The notes: generated by a model from the letters alone, not told the origin. A stretch of DNA of 64,000 nucleotides from Ignelater luminosus (GCA_011009095.1 VTPC01008257.1:17883-81882), one strand, 5' to 3'; counted from the stretch's first letter, positions 36,798 through 50,584 are shown. Numbers and translations: made by a program.

Positions 36798-37940
36798 TAC
36801 AGGATGTATCTTAAACTAATTACTCAAACTTAGTATTTGAATTATCATTTTTGATCTCTTTAGTTTTAAATATGCGTTTAAAACTCCTACAAAATGCATA
36901 ATTAAGAACTGTGTGGCACAGGTGTGAGAACGTGTTTGATTGATACAGGAGGCACTGTTGCTTTAAGATACTAAAACACTTGAATTAGAAAGTAGAAATA
37001 TGTTAACGTCGCAAGCATTCTAGAAAGGAATAAAAATGAACTCATGTAACCAAAAAAAAGAAATCCAGGATCATACGAAGAGAACAAATTTAATAAAAAA
37101 TTATGCACTAAATCAAACTAAAAGTAACAAGTTCAAAACTTGAATCAGAGAGTAGAAAAAATGTCAAAAACAGTTACCATAACAAGAGTTTTCATAAAAA
37201 GTAATGTTGACCAAGAAAAAGTCTATGGAAGTATAATGACAAGATCAAAACTAGAATCCGAAAGAAGCCTTGCACTCTCTAACGTTCATTCAGTCTTTCT
37301 TAAATAATTTCTGGCATACCAATACAGTTTTATTAGCTTGGCTTCATTAGAAAAGTGCAATGCCATATTGATCGTCTTCAAGCACAACATTCCAAAAATC
37401 ATTTTTCTACTTTTCTTTGTTTTGCATACCTTTGACAGCAGAAAGTCACTGACTTATCCTAATTATTCAGCCTTCCTTCGATTCACTTTTAGATTTCTCT
37501 CATTCCCTTCTAATTATCTGGCTTTTTAATTTTTTCCAAACTCCTTTCAATTTTGTCTGGTTTCCTGTGGCTCCTTAAAGTGTCCTAAATGATTCTTCAT
37601 TCTGTCTTCTCCTTTAGATGATAATGACAAGCTCATTTACTTTTACAAGGAAAAGAGATTTTTTTAAAACTATCAGTAAAAGATAGAGAAACTATAGATT
37701 GAAAACATAGCATGAAAGTCATAGGAAGAATCTTGGAAAAGGGTCAGATGTAATCCGGAGCCATTTGTCGACTTATATATTATACAGTTACTAAGTTACA
37801 GCATTCCTAACTTGAAATTGATTCAAGCAACTTAAAAATTCTTCTGTCTAACAAAAATGTAAAATCCCATAGAACTAAAGACTATTTGACTACGTTATAC
37901 ATAAAATATATTTATGTTATTTAATAAGAAACATCCTGTA
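36798..37940. mobile_element. TA-flanked element with short inverted termini
   Basis: Left end TACAGGATGTATCTTA and right end (inverse) TACAGGATGTTTCTTA agree at 15 of 16 bases; TA lies outside each. 1143 bases, AT-rich, no transposase seen. It starts 25 bases past the stop codon of the SESTD1-like gene, so it probably lies in, or replaces, the 3' UTR. Inverted similarity stops after the termini. Confidence 0.5.
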
Positions 37941-39935
37941 TATTATGAGTTCCTAGATCTCGAACCTCTAGTAAAAACCTCTAACAGAGATTTTGAAAAA
38001 TTTAATAGAAAACACTAAAAAAGATTTATTATTATAAGAATTATATCAAATAACAATTAAAGAAAAAAAATGTAAAGTTCATTATTGTTTATTGTAGTGT
38101 ACAAAGAATTGTTTTTATAGTGAGAAATAAATTAATATTTACATAATATACAAACTATCGATTGGTTTTTAAAAAGTAAATAACGTTTAACATGCAGACA
38201 TACATTCTTACTATCACTTGACTATAATTTGTTTAAATTAGTGATATATTGTAATATTAATATTATTACCAATCAGCATAATTATACTTAAATTATATTA
38301 TTACTAACTAACCCAATGTGTGCTATATTTGCCATAGAAAGCATGCACGTGCGTGTGTGTCTTATATAATTATTAATTTTAATTATTCGTAAAATGATAA
38401 AATGTACAAAAAAGCAAATTATTATAATAAAAATGTTTATTATCAGTTGATATATAAGTAGTAGTTTTATTTAAGACCGCACAGTGTCTGAGCGTTGTCA
38501 TTGAGGTTAACATGTCTTGGTTAAAAATAATCTTTGATGGCAAACATTTTATCATAACGAATAAACAAGAAGCCACTTTGTTGTGATTAAAATGATTTTA
38601 TTGTTTTTATTTTTTTATTAATATTATGTTTTTTAAAAATAATAATCTAATATATTTTTGTTGCTTATGTAATTTTTTATTTGTATCCAATGTTAGTTCT
38701 TGTTTGTAAAATTGTTATCTTCGAGATAAAAAAGTACTAAGATCGTAAGTATTTGCACAAAATAAAAATATTTTTTGTATATCAAGCATTTATTTGTATA
38801 AAATATCTTTTTATTATTTCTAATATACCATGCCCGAAGTTCTTGTATGAAAACAAAATACAGTCCCTTTTCACCTGTAGAACTTCCTCTATCACACTTT
38901 GGCAATTTAATATTCGGTAATTACAAAGCTGAATCATAAATGGGCCAAGTTGAAAAAAATTATTATTTGTTCTAACAATAAATTAAGATGCTTTATGTCA
39001 CTGTAATATACTGTGATAAATAATTACATCTTATCGAGTACTACTTAAGTAGAATATGTAGCCAAGTTGACACCTTATATACCAACCACATTTTATGTTC
39101 CTATTCTTACATCTAACCATAAAATTTATTGACACACAATTGTCCTTCTTAGAAGCAGTAAAAATCACAAAACAGTTATAGAAAATACTCTCTTAATCTA
39201 CATCTCAAAAGATTCAGATTTAGACTGTTAGTTACGAATCATTTAGATAATAAGAACATTTTACAGGTAAGTCTAGATAACGATCTGTTCACAGTTGTTT
39301 TGTTGCAAAATCCAACGGAATACATGTTGTTGTACTTGACTTGTTTGAGTGTGCTGCTACCATGCTGCGATTTGAATTTGTATTGAATGTCGCAACTGTA
39401 TTATATCTTCTAATCCTTATCTAGCATCTATATAATAAGACTATGTAGTTGGAAACTACATAGAAGTTTTTTTGTAGAACACAACACTTAAGTCAATTAT
39501 TATCAAGGTTCTCTTTAGAAGCCTTAACAATTTAGATTCATCAACAATCTAAGTTTTGCAAAGTTTATTATTTAAATAAACGATTTTATTGATTTTCTGA
39601 GAAATTGGATAAATGTTGAATCTTACGTTTCAAACAATTTTATGTATCTTAAAACTAGATGACGCAACTCCTTTGTTAGGACTACCTAATGGCTGAGAGT
39701 ATGTAAAATTAAGTAAGAATCTGAACCTTTCCTAGAGTTTTGCAACAGCCATATGAACATCCAGTGGGAGCGACAGAATGAGTCGCGCACATCGTCTGCG
39801 TCCTTTGGAGCTACATTAAGTAAAGTCTTTGGTGTCTTTCTTGACTAATCTTCTGGATTGATATATATCCAGATTTGACTTTGAGCCTGAGAATAAAATT
39901 CTTTTTATGTGTAAACCATAGTACAAGGTCTAAAC

Positions 39936-40010
39936 CAGCGATGGACAAACAGAGTTCCAATTAGGCCTACTTGAATGTGTGTTTATGGCTGCGCTGGTTG
40001 TCCATCTCTC
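39936..40010. mobile_element. 75-base hAT-type miniature element
   Basis: CAGCGATGGACAAAC at the left and the inverse of GAGAGATGGACAACC at the right, flanked by an exact 8-base duplication GTCTAAAC (39928-39935, 40011-40018). No coding sequence. One of the smallest elements that can still be delimited by both termini and duplication. Confidence 0.75.
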
Positions 40011-40724
40011 GTCTAAACCATTAAACAGCTACCCCCATCCGCATTGCAAATAAAGACATTTTTTGTTTCGTGACTTAACGATCAAAAAATATCGTAACAG
40101 GCTTCTTTTATTACAACTACTTGTATATCAAGGTAGGGTTCATAAGTCAGGTTCTTCAACATCTAAGATTTCCACCCTGAATTAGTCATAATATAGCTGA
40201 CAGTAAATCCAAATTTGATCATTTGGATTACAGTAACATACATATTTAATTAAATCTGATTGCCTTTTCAAATTTGTACCTGGAAACCCTACCTTAATTG
40301 GATGTAGGCAAAATTACCCAGCTGACAATTATTGTTAACAGATAAAACAACTGCACTGCTATTTATCTAGTGGAAAACAGGTTTTATAGGCTCGTGAAAA
40401 CATAGTATAACAACTTACATTGTTATGATTATTTTTGGACAGAATGGAAAGCATTATCTAGAAAAGCTTTTCCAGGACAATATGGCGTAATTACTATTTT
40501 GACAAGATATAATTTCGTGCCTAATTAATGAAATGGCCAATAATGCTACACAATTAGGAACGGTCAAACGATAATACAATATGTTGACAATAAATGTGAA
40601 GCTGTCCTCTTAAAGAAAAGATGCTGATAAATTGAAAGTGATGCGTAATAGTACACTGCTAGTGCTTAGTGTTACAACAGTCAACCTGAAAGTGTATGTT
40701 GGCAGGAGGCAAACAGGTAAACAT

Positions 40725-41340
40725 ATTGATTGTAGAAGATAAACAATTCAAAAAACACCTCTGTTGTTTGTGATATCGTGACAACGTGGCAAGGCAATGA
40801 ACTACGGATATTCGATTCCAAGTTAGCATCTTTCGAAGAATTGCATTATGAGCCAGAACATTGACAGTAATTTCGCTAAAGTATATTGAGTGTGCTGCAG
40901 TACAATCCAGCGGCTCTTACAAAGACAAAGTCCATGTTGAATATCGGCCAAAAATCATGTGTATCACAATTTTGGTAGATGGAGTGGTGCCTACGATGAA
41001 CTTGTCACATAATAATATCCCATATGGCACGTGCGAAGTTGTGGCGCTAGGAAATCATTTTAAAAAACTTGATTTGGACCAAGTTGCCTTTTAAGTCAAT
41101 CTCGATTTGGATATTAATGTCCACAAGAAGTTGTGAGTATCACAATTGCTTTGCAGAAAATATCTAATGATGTTTGAAACAGTATGTGGTATGGTATTCA
41201 AGAACTTATATACTAAGATATCAAGCTGATCGTATACAAATCCAATTTTATTAGTAAAAAAGAAAACAGGTGAACAGCACACGCGTGTTAATGTGAAAGC
41301 TCTGGATGCCAAAACAATAGATTGTCTCCTTTACCAACGG
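40725..41340 (+). pseudogene. broken coding-like stretch, probably old transposable element
   Basis: Pieces such as DIVTTWQGNELRIFDSKLA and FEELHYEPEH (near 40770-40860), AAVQSSGSYKDKVHVEYRP and ITILVDGVVPTMNLS (40861-41094), and HTRVNVKALDAKTI (near 41280) have protein-like composition in an AT-rich background but lie in different frames. No family recognised. Confidence 0.3.
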
Positions 41341-41464
41341 TCGATGATTATTTGAATAGATATCCTGTATCTATCCCTTCTTGCAAGGCTTTCGATAGTT
41401 CTCCACCACTGGAAGCTGGAATTGTCCGGGTTAAAGGGACTGAGAAGTTGCCAACCCTATTTGT

Positions 41465-41485
41465 ATAAATAAATAAATAAATAAT
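41465..41485. repeat. (AAAT)n microsatellite
   Basis: Five consecutive AAAT units. Confidence 0.85.
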
Positions 41486-43890
41486 TTGCAAAGCATTTTT
41501 TTGAACGTAAATAGTTTGCTTGGGTAGTGACATACTTTGAGAGCAATTTTTTGATATCTCTTGATGCATATGCCACAATGTACAAGGAATGAGTTGTTTC
41601 CAACCCATTCTTCTTCTTCTTCTAGACTTTTTTTTGCTGAATCTCTAAAACGAAAGGATCTTAACAAAACTTTTTTTATTTAGAGTACACTCAATAAACT
41701 CATAATCGGCAAAACCGTAAAGGTCAGGAAAAATCTAACCTTGGGTTTACTCTTGTTCAAGAAGTATTCTTGTTTCCCCTATGATTTGGACTTCTATTCA
41801 TATGACTGACAATGTGTAACAAACAAGTTTCTACCATCCTCCGTCAAAACCTAGCAACTCCTACTTAAAACAGCAATTCTTGGATTTCGTATGCTATTAT
41901 TTTCAAAATTGTCTTATTAAGAACATCAAGAATACACTTCTTAGGCACACAAGTGATATTCCATGTAGGCAAACTTTAACATAGTATTCGGAAATGCGAT
42001 AAAAGATTAAAATTTTACTTTTAGACGGCAGATTTTTATTTACAGTCACCCTTCTGGAATAAACTTGCAGAAACCATGAATATCAAAAGAAGATCGCCTT
42101 GTTTAGGAAGAATTTTGGTTCCTGTGATGATTTGGATTTTCGTTCACGACTAACGTTTAGTCAAGTTTTATTTTTCCAGTGATTATGTTTCCGAAATATC
42201 AACATATTGATCAGTTGTCTTTCTTTGTGTTCAGCAGTTAGCACCAAATCTTTCTAAAGAATACTATGGATGCTTCTAACCGATATTCCCTGGTATCCCC
42301 TGAATACCTTTTCGTCACATAATGTTGCACACAAGCTGGATGTTTATTTTCGTCAGTTTTCTTTATTGCTGTCTTACTATACGCTTCTGTAAACATGCAT
42401 GTCTCTGAAGTATAGCAAAATATAAAATTCTGGATTCGCACGTTCCTTTGTAACTCATACTTCCAAACGTAGAAACAAACAGCTTAATGACAACAATGCT
42501 TAAAATGACAGAACTCGCTCTGAAGTCACGTGATGAATACTGTCAAATCCTGAACCCAGAACATATTTGAGTTTTCATGTCTATACCGTTGTTCAATTCC
42601 TTAATACAAAGTGTTTCTGAAATAAACGAAAATATTTATACAGCAGGTTTTTGAGTCAAAAATAAGCCCACTCATTGTATCTCAAAATGCACAACTTTCT
42701 AGATGCGGAGTATCAAAGTTAAACACCCCTTTAGATACTCACTAGGTATTGTTGGGAATACCTAATTTACTTTCTGGGGGAAGACTGATATTTCATAGGA
42801 ATCATTAACTCTTCAGTAAATTCCATCTAAATGTTGCACTTAGTTTTCAAGATCTTGAAAGAATCAGTTACTAGAAATTAAATGCTGAAATTCTCAGATT
42901 TTACAAAAGTATGTACTTATAAACAGCGAATCCTAAGACAAGAACATGACAGGAACCTTTTTTTTTGCTAAACTGTAGAATGTAAACTCCACAACTAACA
43001 GAATTATTGTTTTGCAAACATCTCGATATTACATATTTAACAAGACTTTAATATGGACAAAATAATTGATGATATTCATTGTTTTTTTTTCCTTTTGAAC
43101 AAGCTACTAACTTGAGATTGCAAACGCATCTCTCAACAACACTTGGGTGTATCCACTCGCTGGTCGCAGATATCTCCGTGCTACTTCTGACTGACGCATT
43201 TCTATAAATAGATTTCGACCAAGTGCACTGAGCGGAAAATTCTTAACGGATAAATTCTTTAAGGAATTCTAAACTGTAATGACATGCTATAACATTACTA
43301 AATACAAAACACTAAAATAGCTATGCCTTTAAATGTTTAATATTTAAATTACAAAGATAAAGAAAACACAGAAATTCGACAATAATTCGGAACGAACTAA
43401 GTATTTTATCTGCTATGTTCTGATCGGGAATCAAAAATGACATAAAATGTCATTAAGTATAGGTACTACTGTCAAAGAATACGTTGTTGCTTCTTAGTAC
43501 GGAAAAGAAAAATATCAGTAATTCACATTCTGATTAGTTTTCCTTTGTTAAAGTGAAATAACAAATGAAAAGGTTTTGTACTCGTTCTGCTTTTTCGTTT
43601 TGTCGTTTAAATTGAACAAGCAAAGCGAACCATACCTGTTCTTTCCAAAGCAATAAATCGTAACCATTTTGAAAAAACGTCGCGGTAAATGTAAAGCAAT
43701 TTATTAGACCCACCGGAACGTCGATTAAACATTACATCCTTTAACATAAGACAGAACAGAAAAACTTTTTATTTTTATATTTTTGAGAGTGTAGTTCATA
43801 TTAACATTTAACATATAAAAGGATGGGCAAATTGATTTCTGTTATTTTTTCTCGTTTTTTAACTAATCTGATATTCATTTTAACATTTAG

Positions 43891-44124
43891 ACTACAAAAG
43901 ATTATCTGTTTCTAAACTTCATTGAAATTAGAAAAATTAGAAACAATCGTAAAACTAATGTGTATGTTCTCACCATCCTTAATTGCTTTTATGCATTTAA
44001 ATCAATTAGACATGTTTTATTTAAGTATCCCGTTTGTTATGTTAACGGCCCTTTTAATGTCAACGTACGAACAGAGAGAAAGCATTATAAGCAACGGCAT
44101 TATGTCAAGATAACTTTTAATTGC
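43891..44124 (+). other. possible exon: open frame bounded by acceptor and donor
   Basis: TTTTAACATTTAG precedes 78 open codons (TTKDYLFLNFIEIRKIRNN ... RHYVKITFNC) that stop exactly at a perfect GTAAGT donor, phase 0 on both sides. The +1 frame is also open for 66 codons to 44113 and encodes a hydrophobic, two-helix-like peptide (IPFVMLTALLMSTYE). Two overlapping open frames in such AT-rich DNA are unusual, but neither peptide resembles a family I know. Could be chance. Confidence 0.2.
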
Positions 44125-46159
44125 GTAAGTTCTACTTAACAATACAACATCTAAGTAGGTACCTGTGAATTATTTTTTTAAACGGGAGAAAGAACATGTT
44201 GAAATAGTCTAAGGATATACTATAAACACAACTTGAAAAATTCTAAATTTAAGAGCATAAGAACTTTGAACTTCGGACTAACAACAGTTACAACAGAGAC
44301 AAACCTTCAATTTAATGATAGTGTCCATAACAGTCTTGGCAAATAGTCAAAAAATTGGTACAGAAAGACTTTCTTTAAGATTGTAGGTACCTGTTTGCAA
44401 TTTGTTACTTCAAAAGTTTAGTTGATGTTTTTGTTTCATTCAGAACGGACGAATTCATCAGTAAAGCTGTGTTGAGTACAAGAAGTTTTTGTTATTCTAA
44501 TATTAATTAAATTATATACAGTGTGAGTGCAGTGAAATATATAAAAACTACGTCAGTGATAAACAAGTGAAAGAAAACAAAGTGATTTCAATTGCCGGTT
44601 TTTACAGCTTAAGACAAATATTAATTTATACTAACCTCAAACCACCGAAGTGTTTTTATAAATACTGTAGAAGTAACAAAGGATGAAGTTTTAGTTTCTC
44701 TACCATTCTACCCAATATTGGTGTTCTAAAGGGTGATGATTAATGTCTTGTATAGGGCCTATTTGTCCATAACCTTTACTTTCTAAGTGATCTGTTTGCA
44801 AAATAGGTAGAAAAGTCTTGTACTTGAAGAGTTAAATACATACAACAACTACGCATAAAACCCTTCAAATAGCCTATCGAATTTATTTCTGTTGTGTCAC
44901 ATAATTAAACAGAAATTGAACACAAAACTGTGATAAGTCGAAATTAATTGAAATTAAGCGTGAAAATGAAAAATACTAATTAAAACTGAAGTGATAAAAA
45001 GAACTTTTCATCAAAATTAAAATTAAAATTGTGTTTAACCTTGGGTATAGTACAAGAGGAATAATTTTTAATCCTTTGTTCCTAAGACTTGCCTTAAAAT
45101 AATTCAGCTTGAGGTTAGATTTATCAAGCGATTTTTTAATTGCTTTTAAAAAGAAAACTATTAAAATTGAAAAGAAGACTACTATTCATCTATCAGAATA
45201 AAACAATTTTGTATAAGGAGCAATTATCATTTTTGGAGGTATTCAATTCTTCAAGCCCAATAATTTTAGTCGTATTTTGTTTATTTCCAACAACGTATCA
45301 AATCGAGAACTAAAGTTACTGGAGGAATAGACCCTATAAAAGGCATTTACTCTTTTCATAATTTTGTTCAACATCAGGTAATGAGTATCTACTGTAACGG
45401 CCAATGGTCTAAAATTCGTGTACCAAGAAGTGTTAGAATAGTAACAAAGTGTTTAGATTCACGTTTGCTATTTTAATAAAGTGAGCTATTGAATGCTTTC
45501 TGATTTCGTTTTTTAACAATAAATTGTGCTGGACCAAGCCGGAGCATAAAACTTACCTCCAATAGTAATCAGATTTTGACCGACACTTATTCAATTAATA
45601 ATGTTACTCTTTGAAGTAATTTCTAAATATAAGAGCGAACAAGAGCAAAAATTCAATAAAAATCATGAGAATCGGACAGAAGCGGTTTTAAAGATTATTT
45701 TCCTTTCTACGCCAAAACCTTTAGCTAGTTTACTTTAGCCGTAATGATAATATAATTTTTTGACTTCCAGAATTAATTAATCTTCAAAGTTTAAGTTTGA
45801 TGTAGGTTCATTCTTTTCTTTATCTTCTTCTGTCACTCAAATCTGAATTATTATTTGAGTTAATCTTCTGGCATTCTAGAAACTTTAGTTAATGGTATTC
45901 ACAATTCTGTCTGCTCTTTTGGGGTTTTATAATTTCCAGTCACTACTAGATAGTTTTTTTTTTGGAGGATCCTTTTTATTCTGGAAATATTCATCTCTGT
46001 GTTACTATTCTAGAGATATTGGTTGTTCGGTCTTGTGTTGAAAGTGCAACACGATTTACATAGACGTGGGTCAAAAAAGAATATGAACAACAATCAAAGG
46101 TAAAAATAAAGTAAACATGTAAGTGTGAGCCTTGGAAAAATATTTCACAAAACAATGTA

Positions 46160-47190
46160 AGTGCAAGAAATTATTGAAAAGCTTAAAAACGAAAAGGTTC
46201 CGGTAATAGACAACTTTCGAAAAAAATTGACTGAAATACATGGAGACAGAATCTTAACCAAACTATTCCAACAAAATGGAGAACAAGATGGCAATTTCCA
46301 TTTTTAAGAAATGTTGCAAAAAAAAGCCCAGACAACTACAGAGGGATAAACCTGTTAAGCAGTGCTTTCAAAACACTGACCAAAACAGAGACAATCAAAC
46401 GATTAGGAATTAACGAAGAACAATGAGGGTTTCGTCAAAATCAATGTGCAAACCAAACATGTCTTTTAACCATTGCAACAATATGGAATCAGCAACAAAT
46501 AACCAAAGATCATCAACATAAACTCAATGCTAGCACTACATTCCGTATCAAAAACAAAACCAATGAGGACTTAACAGAGCAGCACCAATACAATCATCAA
46601 ATAATAGCAGACGTAATAAAGATCAATGCAGACTTATCAAATGGGGAATGAACGACTTACATTGCGTTTCACAGATGATACCGTATTAGTGGTAAAGAAT
46701 GAAGACTGTCTGATGATACTGGAAAAATTATTATACTGAATAATATCAACCGAGGAAAGCAAAATATGGTAATCTCGGAAAATCCAACCCAATGTAAATT
46801 AAGTATTTGACGGAAAAACAATTGAACGGACAATATCTTTCAACTATATACGCTGGCAGAAACCTCATCCAAGAGGTACGCAATCAAGCAAAGAGCCTAA
46901 GGGCTCATAAAAGTTTCATGCTCTATATACTGACCCATTCAGCAGAAGCCAAAACATTCAAGACAAAAGAACTAAGAATGTTACGAACCACAAAAATGGA
47001 AGTTCTAAGAACTCTAAAAATAGTAAGTTTAGGAAATGGATTAAAATTAGAACACAAAACTGAAGAAACCATGTACATAGGTAGCATGAGAGAGAATAGA
47101 TGGACAAACAGGGCCAAATGCCAAAAAGACTCCTTGGGAAATTATCTAAAAGAATTGAGCGTCACAAGAAGCTTTTTTTCTTTTGTTGTT
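46160..47190 (+). mobile_element. non-LTR retrotransposon remnant (reverse transcriptase and C-terminal parts)
   Basis: QEIIEKLKNEKVPVIDNFRK, then SPDNYRGINLLSSAFKTLTK and RLGINEEQ/GFRQNQCANQT are the first reverse transcriptase motifs (LKNxKAPGxDN, YRGIxLL, EEQxGFRxxRS) of LINE elements. Further on AEAKTFKTKELRMLRTTKM and EVLRTLKI match the region after the RT (RxxTKxxLRTTEMxVLR) in RTE-like or related clades. Several frame changes and stops and an internal deletion remove the catalytic YxDD part. Confidence 0.75.
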
Positions 47191-47744
47191 TGATTTCTTT
47201 TGAATTCCTTCTCGCTTGTCTTATTGTGTGTAGTAACATTTACTTTGAAATCATTTATTAAATTAGATCAATCCCACTTTTCTACAAATTTAAGAGAGCT
47301 TTTTACAACCTTTTTTGATGGTGGCTTTCTTTGGTTATATTGTATTAAGCTGTTGCAGATGGAAAAAGTGACACTAATTACAAGGCTTATTCAAAAAGTT
47401 TTATATCAATATACTATTACGGTCTATAAGATTTTCGTAGATCACCACAAGTCTGAGCTTTACATATAAAATGATAATTTGCTTTTGGATCAATCTTTTG
47501 CTAAAATAAATGTTCACAACGGCTATACCCAAATATACCAAAATCAATCTTAGAGAGTTTTCCACCTTCTGCTGACTGAATAGTACAGGCAGACCCATTT
47601 TCCACTGCATCTGAATTATCTCAAGCTGTGATGAAACTATCCATTTGGTGCTTACAGTAGATCCGCAATTCTTTCCTGTGGTTATACTAACAGCGCAGTT
47701 TAACCAAACTCATTATTCTTAGATATTTGATACTGGGTATGGTT

Positions 47745-48775
47745 TGACCACGGGCAGTACTCTCGGCAATGAACAGTGCTCGAGTAGACACCCGATACTC
47801 CACTATTATAAAAAACATTTACGACAATGCCACATGCCATGTTAAAATCAAAGAAAACTTCAAAACGGACAAAATCCAAATGGAGAGAGGTGTTCGTCAA
47901 GGCGACACTATTTCCCCCAAATTATTCACGTTAGCACTAAAAGACTGTTCAAACGTTTATCTTGGGAAAATATGGGCATAAATGTGGATGGCTCGCACCT
48001 TAACCATCTAAGATATACTGACGACATCGTCCTAATTAGCAGCGACATAGAGGAAATTAAAACGATGTTGAAACAACTTAATGAAACATCAAAACAAGTA
48101 GGCTTAAGGATGAATTTCAGCAAAACACAAATAATGACTAATAGTCCATTCAAAATCGAAATAGAAGGAAATACGCTAGAAACAGTCAGCGAATACAAAT
48201 ACCTGGAATGCAGCATCAAAATTGGGATGGAAAATCAAACGACTGAAATAAAACGCAGAATAGGGCTGACATGCCTTTGGAAAATTAGGATACATATAGA
48301 AAAACTCAGATATACCTATGAGTTTCAAAAGAAAAGTGTATGACTCTTGCATCCTGCCTATCGCTAGCTATGGAATTGAAACCATGGCTCTGACAAAGAA
48401 GAGTACAGAAAAATTAAAAATTACTCCAAAGAGCTATGGAACCAAAATACCAAACACCCAGGTACGAAGAAGAACAAAGATAACTGACATTGTTGGGCGT
48501 ATGGCAAGACTGAAGTGGCAATGGGTGGGACATGTAGCGAGACAGGAAACAGATCGCTGGACACCGAAACTGACACAATGGAGACCACGGATATCAAGAA
48601 GAAGTGTAGGGAGGCCCCAAAAGAAATGGTTGGACGATATAATCAAATCTGCGGGGAGAAGATAGATGTGACAAGCCCGTAATAGAGAAACATGGAAGAA
48701 TTTAGAAGAGGCTTATGTCCAGCAAGGCTGACGTAGAAGATGGCTTGAGCAGCAAAGTCTAAATATTTGTTACTG
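47745..48775 (+). mobile_element. RTE-like LINE remnant, 3' half of ORF2
   Basis: From 47769: MNSARVDTRYSTIIKNIYDN, GVRQGDTISPKLF, then LRYTDDIVLIS (catalytic YxDD, here YTDD), GLRMNFSKTQIM, EYKYLECSI; in the next frame FKRKVYDSCILPIASYGIET, RRRTKITDIVGRMARLKWQW, GHVARQETDRW, SVGRPQKKWLDD and finally RNRETWKNLEEAYVQQG. These are the ordered motifs of RTE-type endonuclease-reverse transcriptases. At least two frame changes and a stop near 48664; the endonuclease and first RT blocks are missing. Less decayed than the fragment at 46160 and probably a separate insertion. Confidence 0.85.
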
Positions 48776-50566
48776 ATTTCTAGCTGCAAAGATTGGTTTC
48801 AATGAGTACACAAGATATCTTCTTTAGTTGCCAATTCGTTTCTGTCTTGGACAGATGAACTTTGAATCAGGAATTGGATGGTGCCTTTTTGAGTCGCTTT
48901 TAGCGCGCTTGGTGATAACTGTGAAACGTTTTTCAAATTCTTTGATGGCCAATAAATTTGCAAATACGTTTCAGGCTTGTTTAATCTTGTGATACAAGCA
49001 TTAAAACAAAGGTCTGAGGAATACGAATCTAAAAAATTATAAATATTCAAGATCTACTCTAGTAATTTGTACAGAATCTATTTGTCTTCAAAGCTCTCTC
49101 TTCATTTCTTTTCGCTATTCAACATATTGCATGTGTTATCATTCAACTCGACTACAAAAGAAGACAGGCTCAGAAGAAGAAGTTTCTGCAACAAAAAAGA
49201 ATCAAATTTTAGATTTTTGGATATATTCTTACAGTCTACTGTGTTTTATCTTGTTATATTTTAATGGTTTGCTATGGTCACTTTATTGTGTTGCTTCAGT
49301 GGCTTGAATGGTTAATTGCAAACCAACACTCGCATGTTCAAGCTTCCACAAGACTATCTAAGTCTGAAAAAAGACAGATACAGACGACAATGCAAGTACA
49401 TACTTTTAAAGAACGAAATTGCACAAATCTGTGAATTTTCTTTGTTTAGAGCAGTAACCAACAAGCAGAGTGACATTGATGGTATGTTTGCTGATTCGAA
49501 GCGGTGGGCATCTTAACATCTTTGCGACGTAACCAATAACCAATAAATCATGTGAATTAGACGTGCGTCCTTCTGCTTGTTGGATGTTTAATATTTTGCA
49601 AGTTTCAAAAGAGGAACCAAACTGATTTATTCCGGCACAAATAAAATTTACATTAAATCTGTCAGATGAGATCTCTGTGTTTGTTTTCAATACAATATGT
49701 ACGAAGATTAAGAAGACTGTTATTCAACCATTTGAAAGATAGAAGTATTTCAATAATTTTTGAATTGGGCAAGCTAACTCTGAGTTAGACAAGCATCAAA
49801 CGAGCTGTTTCTGGTTGCTCAGAAATAATTTAAAGTTGACTCCAATTTGGCATTATTGAACTAGTCGATCTGCTTGTTGAGGAATGCAATAGTATCAACA
49901 TCCTGTTCTTGCTCCTTTTATCAAATTCCATAAGAATTGAATAGCGGAAGTCTGCATCTGAGCTTCCTATGAGTACAAGACATGCTTTTGCCAAAGGATT
50001 CATAAAAGTCTACTTGTACCATCCTTTAATTGACTGGGAGTTAATGAATGATTTTCTATAAGATAGTTTGTCAGTTAGAAATAATTGAGAGACAATGACA
50101 AAAAATAATGCAACTAATAAAGTTGCTCCATGTGTTCAAAATACGTCAAAAATTTTAAAGATCTTTTGGATTGTTCCAAAAATAAATGCAGAAATCATTT
50201 TGCTTTGAGTGAAACAAAACAGCGAAAATTTAATTTTCGAGATAATGAAAACAAAGTTAAATTAATTTGATGACCCCATTAAATTGAGCGGTTTGTCAAC
50301 AACCGTGACTTTACTGAATACCAGATCAGAATATCAAAGCAAAAGTTTATTTTTGCACTTATATCCTATTTTTAATACTCAACAAATTTATTAAATAATG
50401 GCTTACATATGTTTGGGCAATCAAGGATGTCTAGAACATTCAGATTTGTTTGTAGTATAAAAAGTTTCTTATTTGTACAACTTTTTTGGTTTGGTCCAAG
50501 ATACGTAAAGGTAAACACATTTAAAATGAATTTGTTTGCACGAATGAGACACACGGTATATTAAAG

Positions 50567-50584
50567 TTAATTAATTAATTAATT
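50567..50584. repeat. (TTAA)n microsatellite
   Basis: Four to five TTAA units, self-complementary. Confidence 0.8.
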
